From DASUPK01 sp963736305 (GTDB lineage: Bacteria; Actinomycetota; Thermoleophilia; Solirubrobacterales; 70-9), in NCBI GenBank assembly GCA_963736305.1, contig CAVTOD010000004.1, forward strand, positions 1-64,000: a stretch of DNA of 64,000 bases. The letters run 5' to 3'. Within the stretch, counting starts at the first letter, position 1. Every line of letters starts with the position of its first letter. Position numbers and translations under genes: made by a program. The notes beneath the pieces are model-generated. The model had not been told where the DNA came from, ran no database searches, and saw nothing but the letters and a program-made list of their open reading frames with translations. Shown in pieces: positions 1 through 12,534 of the stretch.

Positions 1-1
1 C

Positions 2-583
2 ATCCAGCGCGCCTACGACGTGCCTGAGCAGTCGATCATGACCCTGCCGATCCTTCCCGGGATCGACGGCGTCCGGCGGATGAGCAAATCGCTCGGCAAC
101 TACGTCGGAGTCACCGACCCGCCTGAGGAGACATTCGGGAAGCTGATGCGGATCCCGGACGACGCGATGGAGACCTACTACGAGCTGCTGCTCGGGGAGC
201 CGGAACCCGATGGCGAGCCGGTCGTGGCGAAGCGCGCGCTCGCGCGTCGCATCGTGGAGCGCTTCCACGGTGCCGAGGCCGCCGAGGCCGCCGAGGCCCA
301 CTTCGACAAGCTCCACGTCGCCCATGAGATTCCTGACGACGTGCCCGAGCTCTCCCTGGCCGACGCCGACGGCGTGAACGGCGGCGACGTCCATCTTCCC
401 GCCCTGATCGCCGGTGTCTTCGGCCTGTCGAGCAGCGAGGCCCGCCGGCTGATCGCCCAGGGCGGGGTGAAGATCGACGGGGAAGCCATCCCTCCGGAGA
501 GCCTCGACGTGCCGGCTGGTGAGCTCGGTGGCCGGGTGCTGCAGGTCGGGAAGCGGCGCTTCGTCCGCCTGCTGACCCCGTAA
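2..583 (+). CDS. tyrS: Tyrosyl-tRNA synthetase, C-terminal part (5' end outside window)
   Basis: The reading frame is open from base 2 and its true start lies upstream. The visible 193 codons begin in the catalytic core at the LPILPGIDGVRRMSKS segment, the class I KMSKS signature in the form used by tyrosyl-tRNA synthetases. They end in an S4-like RNA-binding domain (about the last 60 residues, around GLSSSEARRLIAQGGVKI). The enzyme charges tRNA-Tyr in the cytoplasm. The internal GTG at 20 is not the start. The identification rests on the motif pair (KMSKS plus C-terminal S4) and is firm; only the missing N-terminus limits it. Confidence 0.9.
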   Translation: MQRAYDVPEQSIMTLPILPGIDGVRRMSKSLGNYVGVTDPPEETFGKLMRIPDDAMETYYELLLGEPEPDGEPVVAKRALARRIVERFHGAEAAEAAEAHFDKLHVAHEIPDDVPELSLADADGVNGGDVHLPALIAGVFGLSSSEARRLIAQGGVKIDGEAIPPESLDVPAGELGGRVLQVGKRRFVRLLTP

Positions 584-633
584 GCTTCGGTTTTGCAGGC
601 CTTTCCCGGGCCGAGATATTTTGGCTTTGGGCC

Positions 634-662
634 TCGACCTGACGCCTGTGGCGGGCTATACT
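634..662 (+). promoter_or_regulatory. Putative sigma-A promoter (TCGACC-17-TATACT)
   Basis: A near-consensus -10 box, TATACT at 657-662, lies 17 bp after TCGACC at 634-639. It is 74 bp beyond the tyrS stop and about 350 bp before 16S. It could start rRNA transcription, or a short transcript that ends at the terminator at 747-773. Confidence 0.5.
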
Positions 663-668
663 CCCCGG

Positions 669-773
669 TCGCTCTTGCTTCGGACTACGAAGAGAGCCGC
701 CTCGTAAGAGGAGCCTTGATCGGCCGCCCGGCGGACGATCGTCACAGGCCCCTCCGAACGAGGGGCCCTTTTT
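669..773 (+). ncRNA. Candidate ~105-nt small RNA or rrn leader attenuator
   Basis: This stretch lies between a good promoter and a strong intrinsic terminator and has no credible ORF. Its sequence suggests folding: CCTC-GTAA-GAGG with a GNRA-type loop near 690-710, a GC-rich segment, and the terminal hairpin. I do not recognise an RNA family. It may be an independent small RNA, or an attenuator that the rRNA antitermination machinery reads through. The 5' end is placed about 7 nt after the -10 box. Confidence 0.35.
747..773 (+). terminator. Intrinsic terminator
   Basis: GGCCCCT (747-753) pairs perfectly with AGGGGCC (761-767) over a 7-nt loop and is followed within one base by a run of five T (769-773). 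It lies upstream of the 16S gene, so it ends a transcript coming from tyrS or from the promoter at 634-662. Confidence 0.75.
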
Positions 774-1012
774 GTGACCCGAGTGAGACCGAGTGGGGGC
801 GACGAGACCCGTCACCCCGCCGAGTGGTCTTTGAAAACTGAGCAGCGCGTGATGAGGGAGATTTGTCCCTCATTACTCGAGCCCGACTCCCGCCCACATG
901 CACGGGCGGGGGTTGAATACTCCGTCATGTCGGCCACCGCCCTGTGTACGCGGTGGCAGAAGTCAGCTACATGACAGCTCTCTTGTGACTGACGTCAGGT
1001 CACGTCACATTT
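774..1012 (+). other. 16S leader with processing-stem arm
   Basis: Non-coding leader of the rRNA operon. Bases 828-848 are complementary to 2617-2637 behind 16S (21 bp with one G-U), forming the long stem that RNase III-type enzymes cut to release pre-16S. Two further hairpins are visible: 852-859 with 866-873, and 889-895 with 904-910. A TGACGTCA palindrome lies near 990. No protein is expected here. Confidence 0.75.
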
Positions 1013-2560
<1,548 letters not shown>

Positions 2561-2833
2561 TAGGGAGACCTAGATACGTCGACCGGGCTTGGACTGGACG
2601 CTCTCGAGCGTCCCTTGCGCTGCTCAGTTTTCAGAGACGCCGGCGGGAGACCCCCGTCCGGGCGCCTCCGTGGACCTTGAAAACTGCACTAGACCGAGCG
2701 CCCTTCATGCGAGGGGTGCGCCTTCGGGCGCACGCATTTCATGAGGGGTGTTCTTGCGTCTCCCCACTGACATCGGGGGAGGCGCAAAAGGATAGAAGCC
2801 GAGCTCGAGCGCACTCAGCGTTCGAGCAGCTCA
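2561..2833 (+). other. 16S-23S spacer, no tRNA, with two processing-stem arms
   Basis: This 273-nt spacer has no tRNA-Ile or tRNA-Ala. Bases 2617-2637 pair with the 16S leader (828-848). Bases 2666-2696 pair with 5840-5870 behind 23S: about 31 bp with one C-C mismatch and one wobble. A hairpin with a TTCG loop (GGTGCGCC-TTCG-GGCGCACG) lies near 2716-2735. Confidence 0.8.
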
Positions 2834-5823
<2,990 letters not shown>

Positions 5824-5839
5824 TTTTTCTGCTTCTTCC

Positions 5840-5870
5840 CGGTCTAGTGCGGTTTTCAAGCTCCACGGAG
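5840..5870 (+). other. 23S processing-stem 3' arm in the 23S-5S spacer
   Basis: Complementary to 2666-2696: CTCCGTGGA pairs with TCCACGGAG and the following 21 bases pair with one wobble. This forms the bracket from which pre-23S is excised. The arm ends about 15 nt before 5S. Confidence 0.8.
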
Positions 5871-5884
5871 GCGATCTCTACCTT

Positions 5885-6002
5885 TTCGGTGGCGAGATAG
5901 CGAGAGGGAAACACCTCTTCCCATTCCGAACAGAGCCGTTAAGCCTCTCAGCGCCGATGGTACTTGGAGGGCAACCTCCCGGGAGAGTAGGTCGCCGCCG
6001 GT
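5885..6002 (+). rRNA. rrf: 5S ribosomal RNA
   Basis: The terminal helix is visible: CGGTGGCG (5887-5894) pairs with CGCCGCCG (5993-6000). Between them lie the conserved loops CATTCCGAACAGAG and AGCGCCGATGGTAC and the GAGAGTAGGTC 3' motif. The exact ends are inferred from the helix. It closes the 16S-23S-5S operon. Confidence 0.95.
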
Positions 6003-6009
6003 CTTCTTC

Positions 6010-6036
6010 AGAGCCGCCCTTCGGGGCGGCTCTCTT
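6010..6036 (+). terminator. rrn operon terminator
   Basis: AGAGCCGCCC (6010-6019) pairs perfectly with GGGCGGCTCT (6024-6033) over a TTCG tetraloop, followed by CTTTCG. It lies directly behind 5S. Confidence 0.85.
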
Positions 6037-6131
6037 TCGTTGAGTGTTGATTGCGTTGCGTATGCCCGGTTTCGGGCCGGTTCCCGCGGGGCAGATTGGC
6101 TTGGCACTCGTCCACAAGGGAAAGGTCACAC

Positions 6132-6404
6132 GTGATCGGAGCAATCATCCTGGGCATCATCGCCGGCTATCTGGCCCGGCTGCTGATGCCCGGCAGGCAG
6201 GATCTGGGCTTTCTGATGACGGCCGTGCTCGGCATCGTCGGAGCGCTCGTCGGCTTCTTCATATTCACCGAGGTGCTGGGCATCGGAGACAGCGAGGCCT
6301 TCGACCTCGGCGGTCTGCCGGGCGCCGTGATCGGCTCGATGCTCGTGCTGTTCCTGTACGAGCGCTTCGCCGGCGGCGGCAGGCGCACGCCTGCCGTTCG
6401 ATAG
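6132..6404 (+). CDS. GlsB/YeaQ/YmgE-family small membrane protein
   Basis: A 90-residue protein of the transglycosylase-associated (GlsB/YeaQ) family, which usually has three membrane helices and is often stress-induced; its molecular role is unknown. The GTG at 6132 is chosen over the upstream ATG at 6051 because the family starts with the first helix (VIGAIILGIIAGYLARLLMPG) and AGGGAAAGG lies just before it. The glycine-rich turns DLGFLMTAVLGIVGALVG and LPGAVIGSMLVLFLYERF are typical. It stands alone between the rrn operon and a hairpin. Confidence 0.85.
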   Translation: MIGAIILGIIAGYLARLLMPGRQDLGFLMTAVLGIVGALVGFFIFTEVLGIGDSEAFDLGGLPGAVIGSMLVLFLYERFAGGGRRTPAVR

Positions 6405-6413
6405 ATCCGGGCC

Positions 6414-6447
6414 ATGGCCCCGCCGCTCCGGTGAGCGGCGGGGCCAT
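6414..6447 (+). terminator. Hairpin terminator (no T-run)
   Basis: ATGGCCCCGCCGCT (6414-6427) pairs with AGCGGCGGGGCCAT (6434-6447). This perfect 14-bp stem begins 9 bp after the preceding stop and ends exactly at the start codon of the next gene. There is no T-run, as is common for terminators in high-GC Actinobacteria. Confidence 0.55.
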
Positions 6448-7647
6448 ATGCTCGGCGCCGTGCCGGTCAGCGTTGACACCGCAGCGGAGAGCGAATCCGC
6501 GCTCGAGTGGGTGCGGATACTCTCGGAGGAGATCGGCCCGCGACGTCCAACCGGGCCCGCCGAGCGCCGCGCGGCTGAACTGATCGCGGATCGGCTCGGC
6601 AAACGCGGGGTCACGGTAAAGCAGGTTCCGTTCTCCGGATATTCCACCTTCGCTGCTCCGTATGGGGTCGCGCTCACCGTCGCACTGATCGGCATGCCGG
6701 CTGCGCGGCGGCGGCCGCTCATCGCCTCCGCGCTCGCCGGTGTGGGCGCCGCACTAACGTCGGCCGAGGACGGGCTCGTCCGCCGGCCGCTGACCCGTTT
6801 GATGGCCCGGCGGCCGAGTCGCAACCTGGTCGCCACGATCGAGCCGGCCGAGGAGGAACACCGCACCATCTGCCTCGTCTGCCATCTCGACAGCTCTCGC
6901 AGCGGCCTGATGTTCCACCGCCGCTTTCTGCCCTTCCTGCACGCCTGGATCGGCACGCAGGCAGCGGCGTTCGCCATCGCGGTCGCGGGGCCGCTGCTCC
7001 GGCGCCTGGCCCTTGGCAGGCGACTGATCGCCGGCGCCTACGGCGTCCTGCTCGCCGGGCTCGGGATCCTGATCGAGCGCGAGCTTCGCGGCGTCGACGT
7101 CCCCGGCGCCAATGACAACGCCACAGGCGTGGCGGCCGTGGCGACTCTGGCGAGTGAGCTCCAAGCCGAGCCGCTCTCCGGAACGCGCGTCGTCTGCCTG
7201 TTCACGAGCTGCGAGGAAGCCGGCGTTCTGGGTGCGGACGCGTTCGTGCGCGAGCTCGAGGCGGCCCCGGAGGATTTCCGCTCGTGGCTATTCCTCAACT
7301 TCGATGGCGTCGGAGCACCGGCGACGCTCCGCTTCCTTCGCCGGGAGGGGGTGCTCAGCAAGTGGCCGGCGGATGCCCATCTGGCCCGCATCGCCCAGGA
7401 GGTCTCCGAGCGCCGGCCGGAGCTGGGGCTGGCGGGGACCACGCACAACGCCGGCCTGACCTACGACACGACTCCCGTGATGGCGCGCGGCGGACGCGCG
7501 ATCACCTTCAGCACGCAGGACGCGACCATCCCCCACTACCACTCGCCGACCGACACTGCGGAGAACCTGGATCCGTCGGCGCTCGGGCGAGCGATCGAGG
7601 TCGGCCGCGAGATGCTCGCCGCGATCGACCGCGGAGAGGCGGACTAG
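6448..7647 (+). CDS. M28-family zinc peptidase
   Basis: 399 residues. The metal ligands of the co-catalytic zinc aminopeptidase (M28) fold are seen in order: His in CHLDSS (about residue 149), Asp in GANDNATG (about 223), the Glu pair in SCEEAG, Asp in NFDGVG and His in HYHSPTD near the C-terminus. Two hydrophobic stretches (about 70-95 and 170-215) sit within the fold, so the protein may be membrane-associated. Such enzymes remove N-terminal residues or cleave similar amides; the substrate is unknown. The first ATG abuts the preceding hairpin and lacks a clear ribosome site; GTG at 6460 is an alternative start. Confidence 0.85.
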   Translation: MLGAVPVSVDTAAESESALEWVRILSEEIGPRRPTGPAERRAAELIADRLGKRGVTVKQVPFSGYSTFAAPYGVALTVALIGMPAARRRPLIASALAGVGAALTSAEDGLVRRPLTRLMARRPSRNLVATIEPAEEEHRTICLVCHLDSSRSGLMFHRRFLPFLHAWIGTQAAAFAIAVAGPLLRRLALGRRLIAGAYGVLLAGLGILIERELRGVDVPGANDNATGVAAVATLASELQAEPLSGTRVVCLFTSCEEAGVLGADAFVRELEAAPEDFRSWLFLNFDGVGAPATLRFLRREGVLSKWPADAHLARIAQEVSERRPELGLAGTTHNAGLTYDTTPVMARGGRAITFSTQDATIPHYHSPTDTAENLDPSALGRAIEVGREMLAAIDRGEAD

Positions 7648-7838
7648 GCGGCGATTCGGTCCTGCACGCCGGCCCGGTCGTGCAGGTGGTGCGGCGAGCC
7701 TGAGGCGAGGCCGATCGGCCGCCGCTCACACTCACGCACCGGCTCGGGCTCTATGCCGTACTCGCCGAGCGTCGCGAAGTCGATCACCAGATCGGCCGCG
7801 TCGAGCAGCCGCTCTCTTATGTCAATGAGCTTTCCCAT
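7644..7838 (-). CDS. Small hypothetical protein, 64 aa
   Basis: I do not recognise a family. The frame has strongly GC-biased third positions like its neighbours and starts with a plausible amphipathic segment (MGKLIDIRERLLDAADLVID). Its stop overlaps the stop of the M28 gene by 4 bp, the tight convergent packing seen elsewhere here. No good ribosome site precedes the ATG. It contains RRPIGLASG, then a His-rich tail. Moderately likely to be real. Confidence 0.5.
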   Translation of the reverse strand: MGKLIDIRERLLDAADLVIDFATLGEYGIEPEPVRECERRPIGLASGSPHHLHDRAGVQDRIAA

Positions 7839-7952
7839 GGGCGGGAAGGTATGGATGGCCTCGGACGGAACCGCCGTATTTGCAGGGGAAGTTGCAGCTG
7901 CCCCAGGGCCGGATATGTTGCCCCCACTGTCCGGTCAACGAAGGGGGTTTGG

Positions 7953-8459
7953 TTGCCACTCGCCGTCACCAACGTCGAGTTTTCGATCTTCCTGCACATC
8001 ACCGCGGTGGTCGTCGGATTCGGCTCGACCTTCTCGGAATCGGTGATGTTCCCGGTGGCGATGAAGATGAGCGCCCGCAATCTGCCCTTCGTGCACCGCC
8101 TGCAGCTCGTCATCAACCAGTTCTTCGCGATCCCCGCGGCGATCGTCGTCGCGGCCACCGGGATCTACCAGGTGGACAAGTACGACTTCGACTACGGGAG
8201 CTTCTGGCTGAGCGCGACGATCACGATCCTGATCGTCCTCTTCCTGGTCAACATCTTCTTCTTCATCCCGACCGACCGAAAGCTGCTGCCGATCATCGAA
8301 AAGGCGATCGCCGACGCGGGCGACAAGGAGCTGACGCTGGCGGACCTGCCGCCCACCTATCAGCGCCTGGGCCGAGCGGAGGGGATCGTCGGCTCGCTGA
8401 TGGGGATCCTGCTGATCGCGGCGATCTTCTTCATGGTCGCCAAGCCCGGGCTGGGCTGA
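7953..8459 (+). CDS. DUF2269-like integral membrane protein
   Basis: 168 residues with four predicted membrane segments: about 8-28 (IFLHITAVVVGFGSTF), 52-70, 82-104 (FWLSATITILIVLFLVNIFFF) and 145-165. This matches the DUF2269 family of predicted membrane proteins, whose function is unknown. The start chosen is TTG 7953 because AAGGGGG (7941-7947) lies 5 nt before it. The in-frame ATG at 7851 would add a low-complexity, non-membrane leader. The stop touches the remains of a hydrolase gene. Confidence 0.75.
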   Translation: MPLAVTNVEFSIFLHITAVVVGFGSTFSESVMFPVAMKMSARNLPFVHRLQLVINQFFAIPAAIVVAATGIYQVDKYDFDYGSFWLSATITILIVLFLVNIFFFIPTDRKLLPIIEKAIADAGDKELTLADLPPTYQRLGRAEGIVGSLMGILLIAAIFFMVAKPGLG

Positions 8460-8460
8460 T

Positions 8461-8822
8461 CCCTCTCCCCGTCCTGTTTCTGCACAGCGCCGGCCCACAG
8501 GGGCCCGGTGAGGGCAGCGAGCCGTTGGCTCGCCGCCTGCGGGAGGAGCTGGGGCCCGGCTACGAGATCGTCTTCCCGGTGATGCCCGGCACGGCCGATG
8601 AGCCTCACCACGAGCCGTGGCGCGACCGCCTCGGCTCCGAGCCCGCCCCTGCCGCCCACGTTCCTCTTCCACAGCCGCGATGACGAGGTGATTCCGTTCG
8701 CGCACCTTGATCGCTGCGCGAAGCGGCTGCCCGCCGCGGAGGTGCATCCGCTCGACGACTACGGGCACCTCTACGAGAGGGGAGACCTGTCCCCGATCCT
8801 CGACGCGGTCAGGTCGCTCTAG
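8461..8822 (+). pseudogene. Deleted RBBP9/YdeN-like alpha/beta hydrolase
   Basis: Two fragments of one protein are visible in different frames. The first (about 8461-8630) reads PLPVLFLHSAGPQG and EELGPGYEIVFPVMPGT, the first strand and the helix-strand typical of YdeN/RBBP9 serine hydrolases. The second (about 8640-8822) reads PPTFLFHSRDDEVIPFAHL and DYGHLYERGDLS, the acid and histidine end of the fold. The middle, which should carry the GHSxGG nucleophile (roughly 90-100 residues), is missing and the frame changes at the junction. This is an internal deletion, so no active enzyme can be made. The stop overlaps the convergent dnaE2 stop in CTAG. Confidence 0.8.
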
Positions 8823-11800
8823 CGGCCCCGGCGCCCGAAGCTGTGCGGGGCAGGCAGTGAGGCGGCCAGCTCCGCCATCGCGGCCTCGCGGACGCCGTCG
8901 AAGCCGCGCTTCGATAGCCCGACCGCCGAAGGCCCGGCCATCGCTTGATGCGAGGGTGCGCGGTGGACCGGCGGCTCGAGCTCTCTGATCCGCGGGGGTG
9001 GCAGCTCATCGGTGCTGAGGCGCTCGATCCGGGTGACGACGACGTTGGTGGTGCCCTCGCGGTGCTCGAGCTTGCCCGCGGCCAGGACGAAACCGGAGGT
9101 CCGCACCGCGAGGCGGCAGCGCTCCACGACCGGGGGAGGGACGATCAGGTTGATCGTGCCCCGCTCGTCCTCGAGCAGCATGAAGACGACGCCGTTGGCC
9201 GTCGCCGGCCGCTGTCGGGCGACGACCATCCCCGCCACCCTGACCCGAGCGCCGTCGCGCGTGCGGCCGAGCCTCTGGCTGCTCAGCACCTCTGCGGGGA
9301 GGGTCTCCCGGATCAGCTCCATCGGGTGGCGGCCCAGCGTCATGCCGGTCGTCCGGTAGTCGGCCACGATTCGCTCCCACGGCCCGAGCTGCGGCAGCGG
9401 CGGGGTGGGGGAGCCGTCCAGGGGCAGCGCCAGCTGCGCCCCGTCGTCGGTACGGGCGGCGCGAGCCGACCCACCGACCTCCCAGAGGGCCGGCCGCCGC
9501 ATCTCGTCGTCGGGGTCGGCAGGGGAAACGCGATCGGGGCCCACCTGGACGAGGCCGTCGCAGGCGCCGGCCCAGGCGAACCGCTGCAGGGCCGCGGCGC
9601 CGGCCCCCGAGCGGCCCGCGAGGTCCGAGATGCTCCGGTAGGAGCCGCCGCGACGGCGCTCCTCGATCACCGCCTGCGCATCGACCCCCGCCACCTCGGC
9701 GACGTAGCCGAGGCCGATCCGGACCGGCGGGTTGCCGGCGGAGCCGGCCTCTGCGCCGGTGGTCTCCACCCGGCAGTCCAGCTCGCTGGCGTTGACGTCC
9801 GGGGAGAGGATCTCGATGCCACGCCGCTGCGCTTCGTGGACCAGCGCGTCCGGCGGGTAGAAGCCCATCGGCTGCTCGTTCAGCAGCGCGCAGAGCAGCT
9901 CCGGGCCGTAGTGGACCCGCAGCCACATCGACTGGTAGGCGAGCAGCCCGAACGCGGCGGAGTGAGACTTCGGGAAGCCGAAGCCCGAGAAGCCCTCGAT
10001 CTGGCGGAAGACCCTCTCGGCCACCTCGCGCGAGACGCCGCGGCCGGTCGCGCCCTCGATGAACCGGACGCGGTAGCGCTCCATCGCCGCCTGCGAGCGC
10101 TTGCGGCTCATCGCCCGGCGCAGCCCCTCCGCCTCTCCGACCGAGAAGCCGGCCAGCGCCATCGACACCTCCAGCACCTGGTCCTGGAAGACGATCGCGC
10201 CGAGGGTGTCGTGCAGGGCCGGCTCGAGCGAGGGATGCTCGTAGGGGATCTCGTAGGAGGGGTCGGCCCGCAGCCGCTTGCGTCGCTCGATGTAGGGATG
10301 GACCGCGCCGCCCTGGATCGGCCCCGGCCGCACCAAGGCAACCTGGACCGTCAAATCGTCCAGGTTCTCGGGAAGCGTGCGGGGGAGCATCTGCATCTGC
10401 GCCCGGCTCTCGATCTGGAAGACGCCGGTGGTCTCGGCGCGCTGGATCGCGCTCCAGACCCCCTCGTCGTCGAGCGGCACGTGGGAGAGGTCGATCCGCT
10501 CGCCGCGGGTGCGGGCGATCTCGTCGACGCAGCGCTCGACCGCGGAGAGCATCCCGAGCCCCAGCAGGTCGATCTTCAAAAAGCCTGCATCCGCGCATGA
10601 ATCCTTGTCCCACTGGACGATCTGGCGGCCCTCCATCGCCGCCGGCTGGACGGGGCAGAGCTCGATTAGCGGCATGGTCGAGATCACCATGCCGCCGGGG
10701 TGCTGGGAGATGTGGCGGGGGAGGCCGGCGATCTCCGGGAGCAGCTCGGCCAGCGCCCGCCAGCGGGGGGAGCGGGCGCGCAGCTTGCCCAGCGTCTCCT
10801 CCATCCGGTCCCAGGCGTCGCGGCTCGCCTCGTAGACGTCGACGGCGCGAGCGAAGCGCTCCACCTCGCCGAGCGGAAGGCCCAGCGCCTTGCCGAGGTC
10901 GCGAATGGCGCCGCGCGCCCGATAAGTGGCGAAGGAGGCGACCAGCGCCGAGCGCTCCGCGCCGTAGCGCTCGTGCACCCGCGGGATCAGCTTCTCGCGG
11001 ATGTCCCGGGGGAAGTCGAGGTCGATGTCAGGGACGTCGGTGAGCTCCTCGTTCAGGAAGCGACCGAGGAAGAGGTCGTTCTTCACCGGGTCGATGTGCG
11101 AGAGCCCGGTCAGGTGGCAGACGAGCGAGCTGACGCTGGAGCCACGGCCGCGTCCCGGTGGCAGCAGCCGCCGGGCGGACTCCGGCCCGCGCACCTCGGC
11201 CGCCACCTCGCGGGCCAGCTCCAGCATGTCCTGGTGGAGGAGGAAGAAGCCGGAGAGGCGCAGCTTCCTGATCAGAGCAAGCTCCTCGCCCAGGCGCCGC
11301 TCCGCCTCGGCGCGATGCGGCGTCCCCTCGTAGCGGTGGGCCAGGCGCATCCGGCAGAGCTCGGCGAGGCGGCGGTCCGCGCCCCCGTCCTCCGCGCCGG
11401 GGTAGCTGTAGCCCAGCTCCCTGGTCAGGTCGAAGCGCAGGCGATCGGCCAGCCGCGCCGTCTCCGCGAGGGCCTCGGGATGGTCTCGGAAGCGCGCAAT
11501 CGCCAGCTCGGACGAGAGCAGGACGGAGGCGGAGTTGCCGCGACGCAGCGCCTCGGTCTCGTCCAGGGTCGCCCCCAGCCGCACCGCCACCATCGCGTCC
11601 TGTAGGGCGAGGCGCGAGCGCTCGTGGGCGTGGGCGTCGCCCGTGGCCACGGCGGGGACGCCGAGCCGCTCCGCCAGCGAGGAGAGCCAGCGGTTGCGGG
11701 AGCGGTCGCGCCGCCAGAGCGGGCGCTGCAGCTCGATCCGGAAGTGATCCGGGCCGAAGGCCCGCGACAGCCGCTCCGCCAGATAGGCGCCGCCGGCCGG

Positions 11801-12295
11801 ATCGCCCCGCTCCCAGCTGCCGGCCACGGCGCCGTCGCGGGCGCAACCGGAGAGGCAGACCAGCCCCTCTGTGTGGCGCTCGAGCTCGTCAATCGTGATC
11901 GAGGGCGGGAGCGCCTCTCTCATATGCGAGGGTGCGCGTAAGCGCAACCCGTTTGATGGCGAAGCCGGATCTCGCGTACCTCGGTGCGCCTCTGTGATCA
12001 GCCGGCAGAGGCTCGCCCAACCCCTCGCGTTCTCGACCAGGAGCGTGACGTGGACCGGCCGGGGCATCCGCCTCGGCACCTCCACGGTCAGCTCGCAGCC
12101 GAGGATGGGACGGACGCCGACGCCCTTGCAGGCGTGCGCGAACTCCATCGCCCCGCAGACGTTGTCGTGGTCGGTGAGCGCGAGGGCCTCGTGGCCGAGA
12201 TCGGCGGCGGTGGCGGCCAGCTCAGCCGGATCGGAGGCGCCGTCCAGGAAGGAGTAGGCGCTGTGGCAGTGGAGCTCTACGTAGCCGCTCATCAA
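8819..12295 (-). CDS. dnaE2: Error-prone DNA polymerase DnaE2 (ImuC)
   Basis: 1158 residues, normal for DnaE2. The N-terminal PHP domain (about 5-230) begins YVELHCHSAYSFLDGASDP with the ALTDHDN metal motif. The polymerase core carries the catalytic PDIDLDF motif (about 418-424) and DAGFLKIDLLGLGML. An OB fold lies near 1010-1060 (VRVAGMVVARQRPATANG). It is the C-family polymerase of the ImuB/DnaE2 mutasome, which bypasses DNA lesions with mutation. Its start overlaps the stop of the DUF6504 gene (ATGA), so it is translated with the LexA-controlled imuB transcript. Distinguished from replicative DnaE1 by context and length. Confidence 0.93.
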   Translation of the reverse strand: MMSGYVELHCHSAYSFLDGASDPAELAATAADLGHEALALTDHDNVCGAMEFAHACKGVGVRPILGCELTVEVPRRMPRPVHVTLLVENARGWASLCRLITEAHRGTRDPASPSNGLRLRAPSHMREALPPSITIDELERHTEGLVCLSGCARDGAVAGSWERGDPAGGAYLAERLSRAFGPDHFRIELQRPLWRRDRSRNRWLSSLAERLGVPAVATGDAHAHERSRLALQDAMVAVRLGATLDETEALRRGNSASVLLSSELAIARFRDHPEALAETARLADRLRFDLTRELGYSYPGAEDGGADRRLAELCRMRLAHRYEGTPHRAEAERRLGEELALIRKLRLSGFFLLHQDMLELAREVAAEVRGPESARRLLPPGRGRGSSVSSLVCHLTGLSHIDPVKNDLFLGRFLNEELTDVPDIDLDFPRDIREKLIPRVHERYGAERSALVASFATYRARGAIRDLGKALGLPLGEVERFARAVDVYEASRDAWDRMEETLGKLRARSPRWRALAELLPEIAGLPRHISQHPGGMVISTMPLIELCPVQPAAMEGRQIVQWDKDSCADAGFLKIDLLGLGMLSAVERCVDEIARTRGERIDLSHVPLDDEGVWSAIQRAETTGVFQIESRAQMQMLPRTLPENLDDLTVQVALVRPGPIQGGAVHPYIERRKRLRADPSYEIPYEHPSLEPALHDTLGAIVFQDQVLEVSMALAGFSVGEAEGLRRAMSRKRSQAAMERYRVRFIEGATGRGVSREVAERVFRQIEGFSGFGFPKSHSAAFGLLAYQSMWLRVHYGPELLCALLNEQPMGFYPPDALVHEAQRRGIEILSPDVNASELDCRVETTGAEAGSAGNPPVRIGLGYVAEVAGVDAQAVIEERRRGGSYRSISDLAGRSGAGAAALQRFAWAGACDGLVQVGPDRVSPADPDDEMRRPALWEVGGSARAARTDDGAQLALPLDGSPTPPLPQLGPWERIVADYRTTGMTLGRHPMELIRETLPAEVLSSQRLGRTRDGARVRVAGMVVARQRPATANGVVFMLLEDERGTINLIVPPPVVERCRLAVRTSGFVLAAGKLEHREGTTNVVVTRIERLSTDELPPPRIRELEPPVHRAPSHQAMAGPSAVGLSKRGFDGVREAAMAELAASLPAPHSFGRRGR

Positions 12296-12534
12296 TCCCG
12301 CTGACGGAACCAGCGGCCATCCGGCTCGGAGAAGACGACGACGTCACTGCCATCTTCGAGGACAAGCTCGAAATAACTTCTCTGCAGGGGTTTCTGCGTC
12401 CACCAGCCATCCTCCACCAGCCATTCCTCGCGCACCGACTCGACCGCCAGCCGGCCGACGGCCCGCGGCGTCCCGTCCGAGTCCACCTGGACCGGGACCG
12501 GCCAGGGCTTGTTGACCCGGCCCGGTCGCATCAC
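12292..12534 (-). CDS. DUF6504-like small protein of the mutasome operon
   Basis: 80 residues (pattern VDSDGTPRAVGRLAVESV, EDGWWTQKP, then YFELVLEDG). It resembles the DUF6504 proteins encoded between imuB and dnaE2 in Actinobacteria. It overlaps imuB upstream and dnaE2 downstream by 4 bp each (ATGA), so all three are translationally coupled. The role is unknown; its invariable position suggests an accessory part of the translesion complex. The aromatic-rich WW and YF positions look structural. Family assignment is from memory. Confidence 0.7.
   Translation of the reverse strand: MMRPGRVNKPWPVPVQVDSDGTPRAVGRLAVESVREEWLVEDGWWTQKPLQRSYFELVLEDGSDVVVFSEPDGRWFRQRD

Noticed and set aside
2561..2833. 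tRNA genes in the 16S-23S spacer
   Set aside because: No cloverleaf or conserved TTCRA loop in a suitable context; the spacer is filled by processing stems and hairpins.
8945..10600. 551-codon open frame on the plus strand opposite dnaE2
   Set aside because: Composition is Arg/Gly/Asp-rich with no family motif. It mirrors the strongly biased codons of dnaE2 and is a high-GC shadow.
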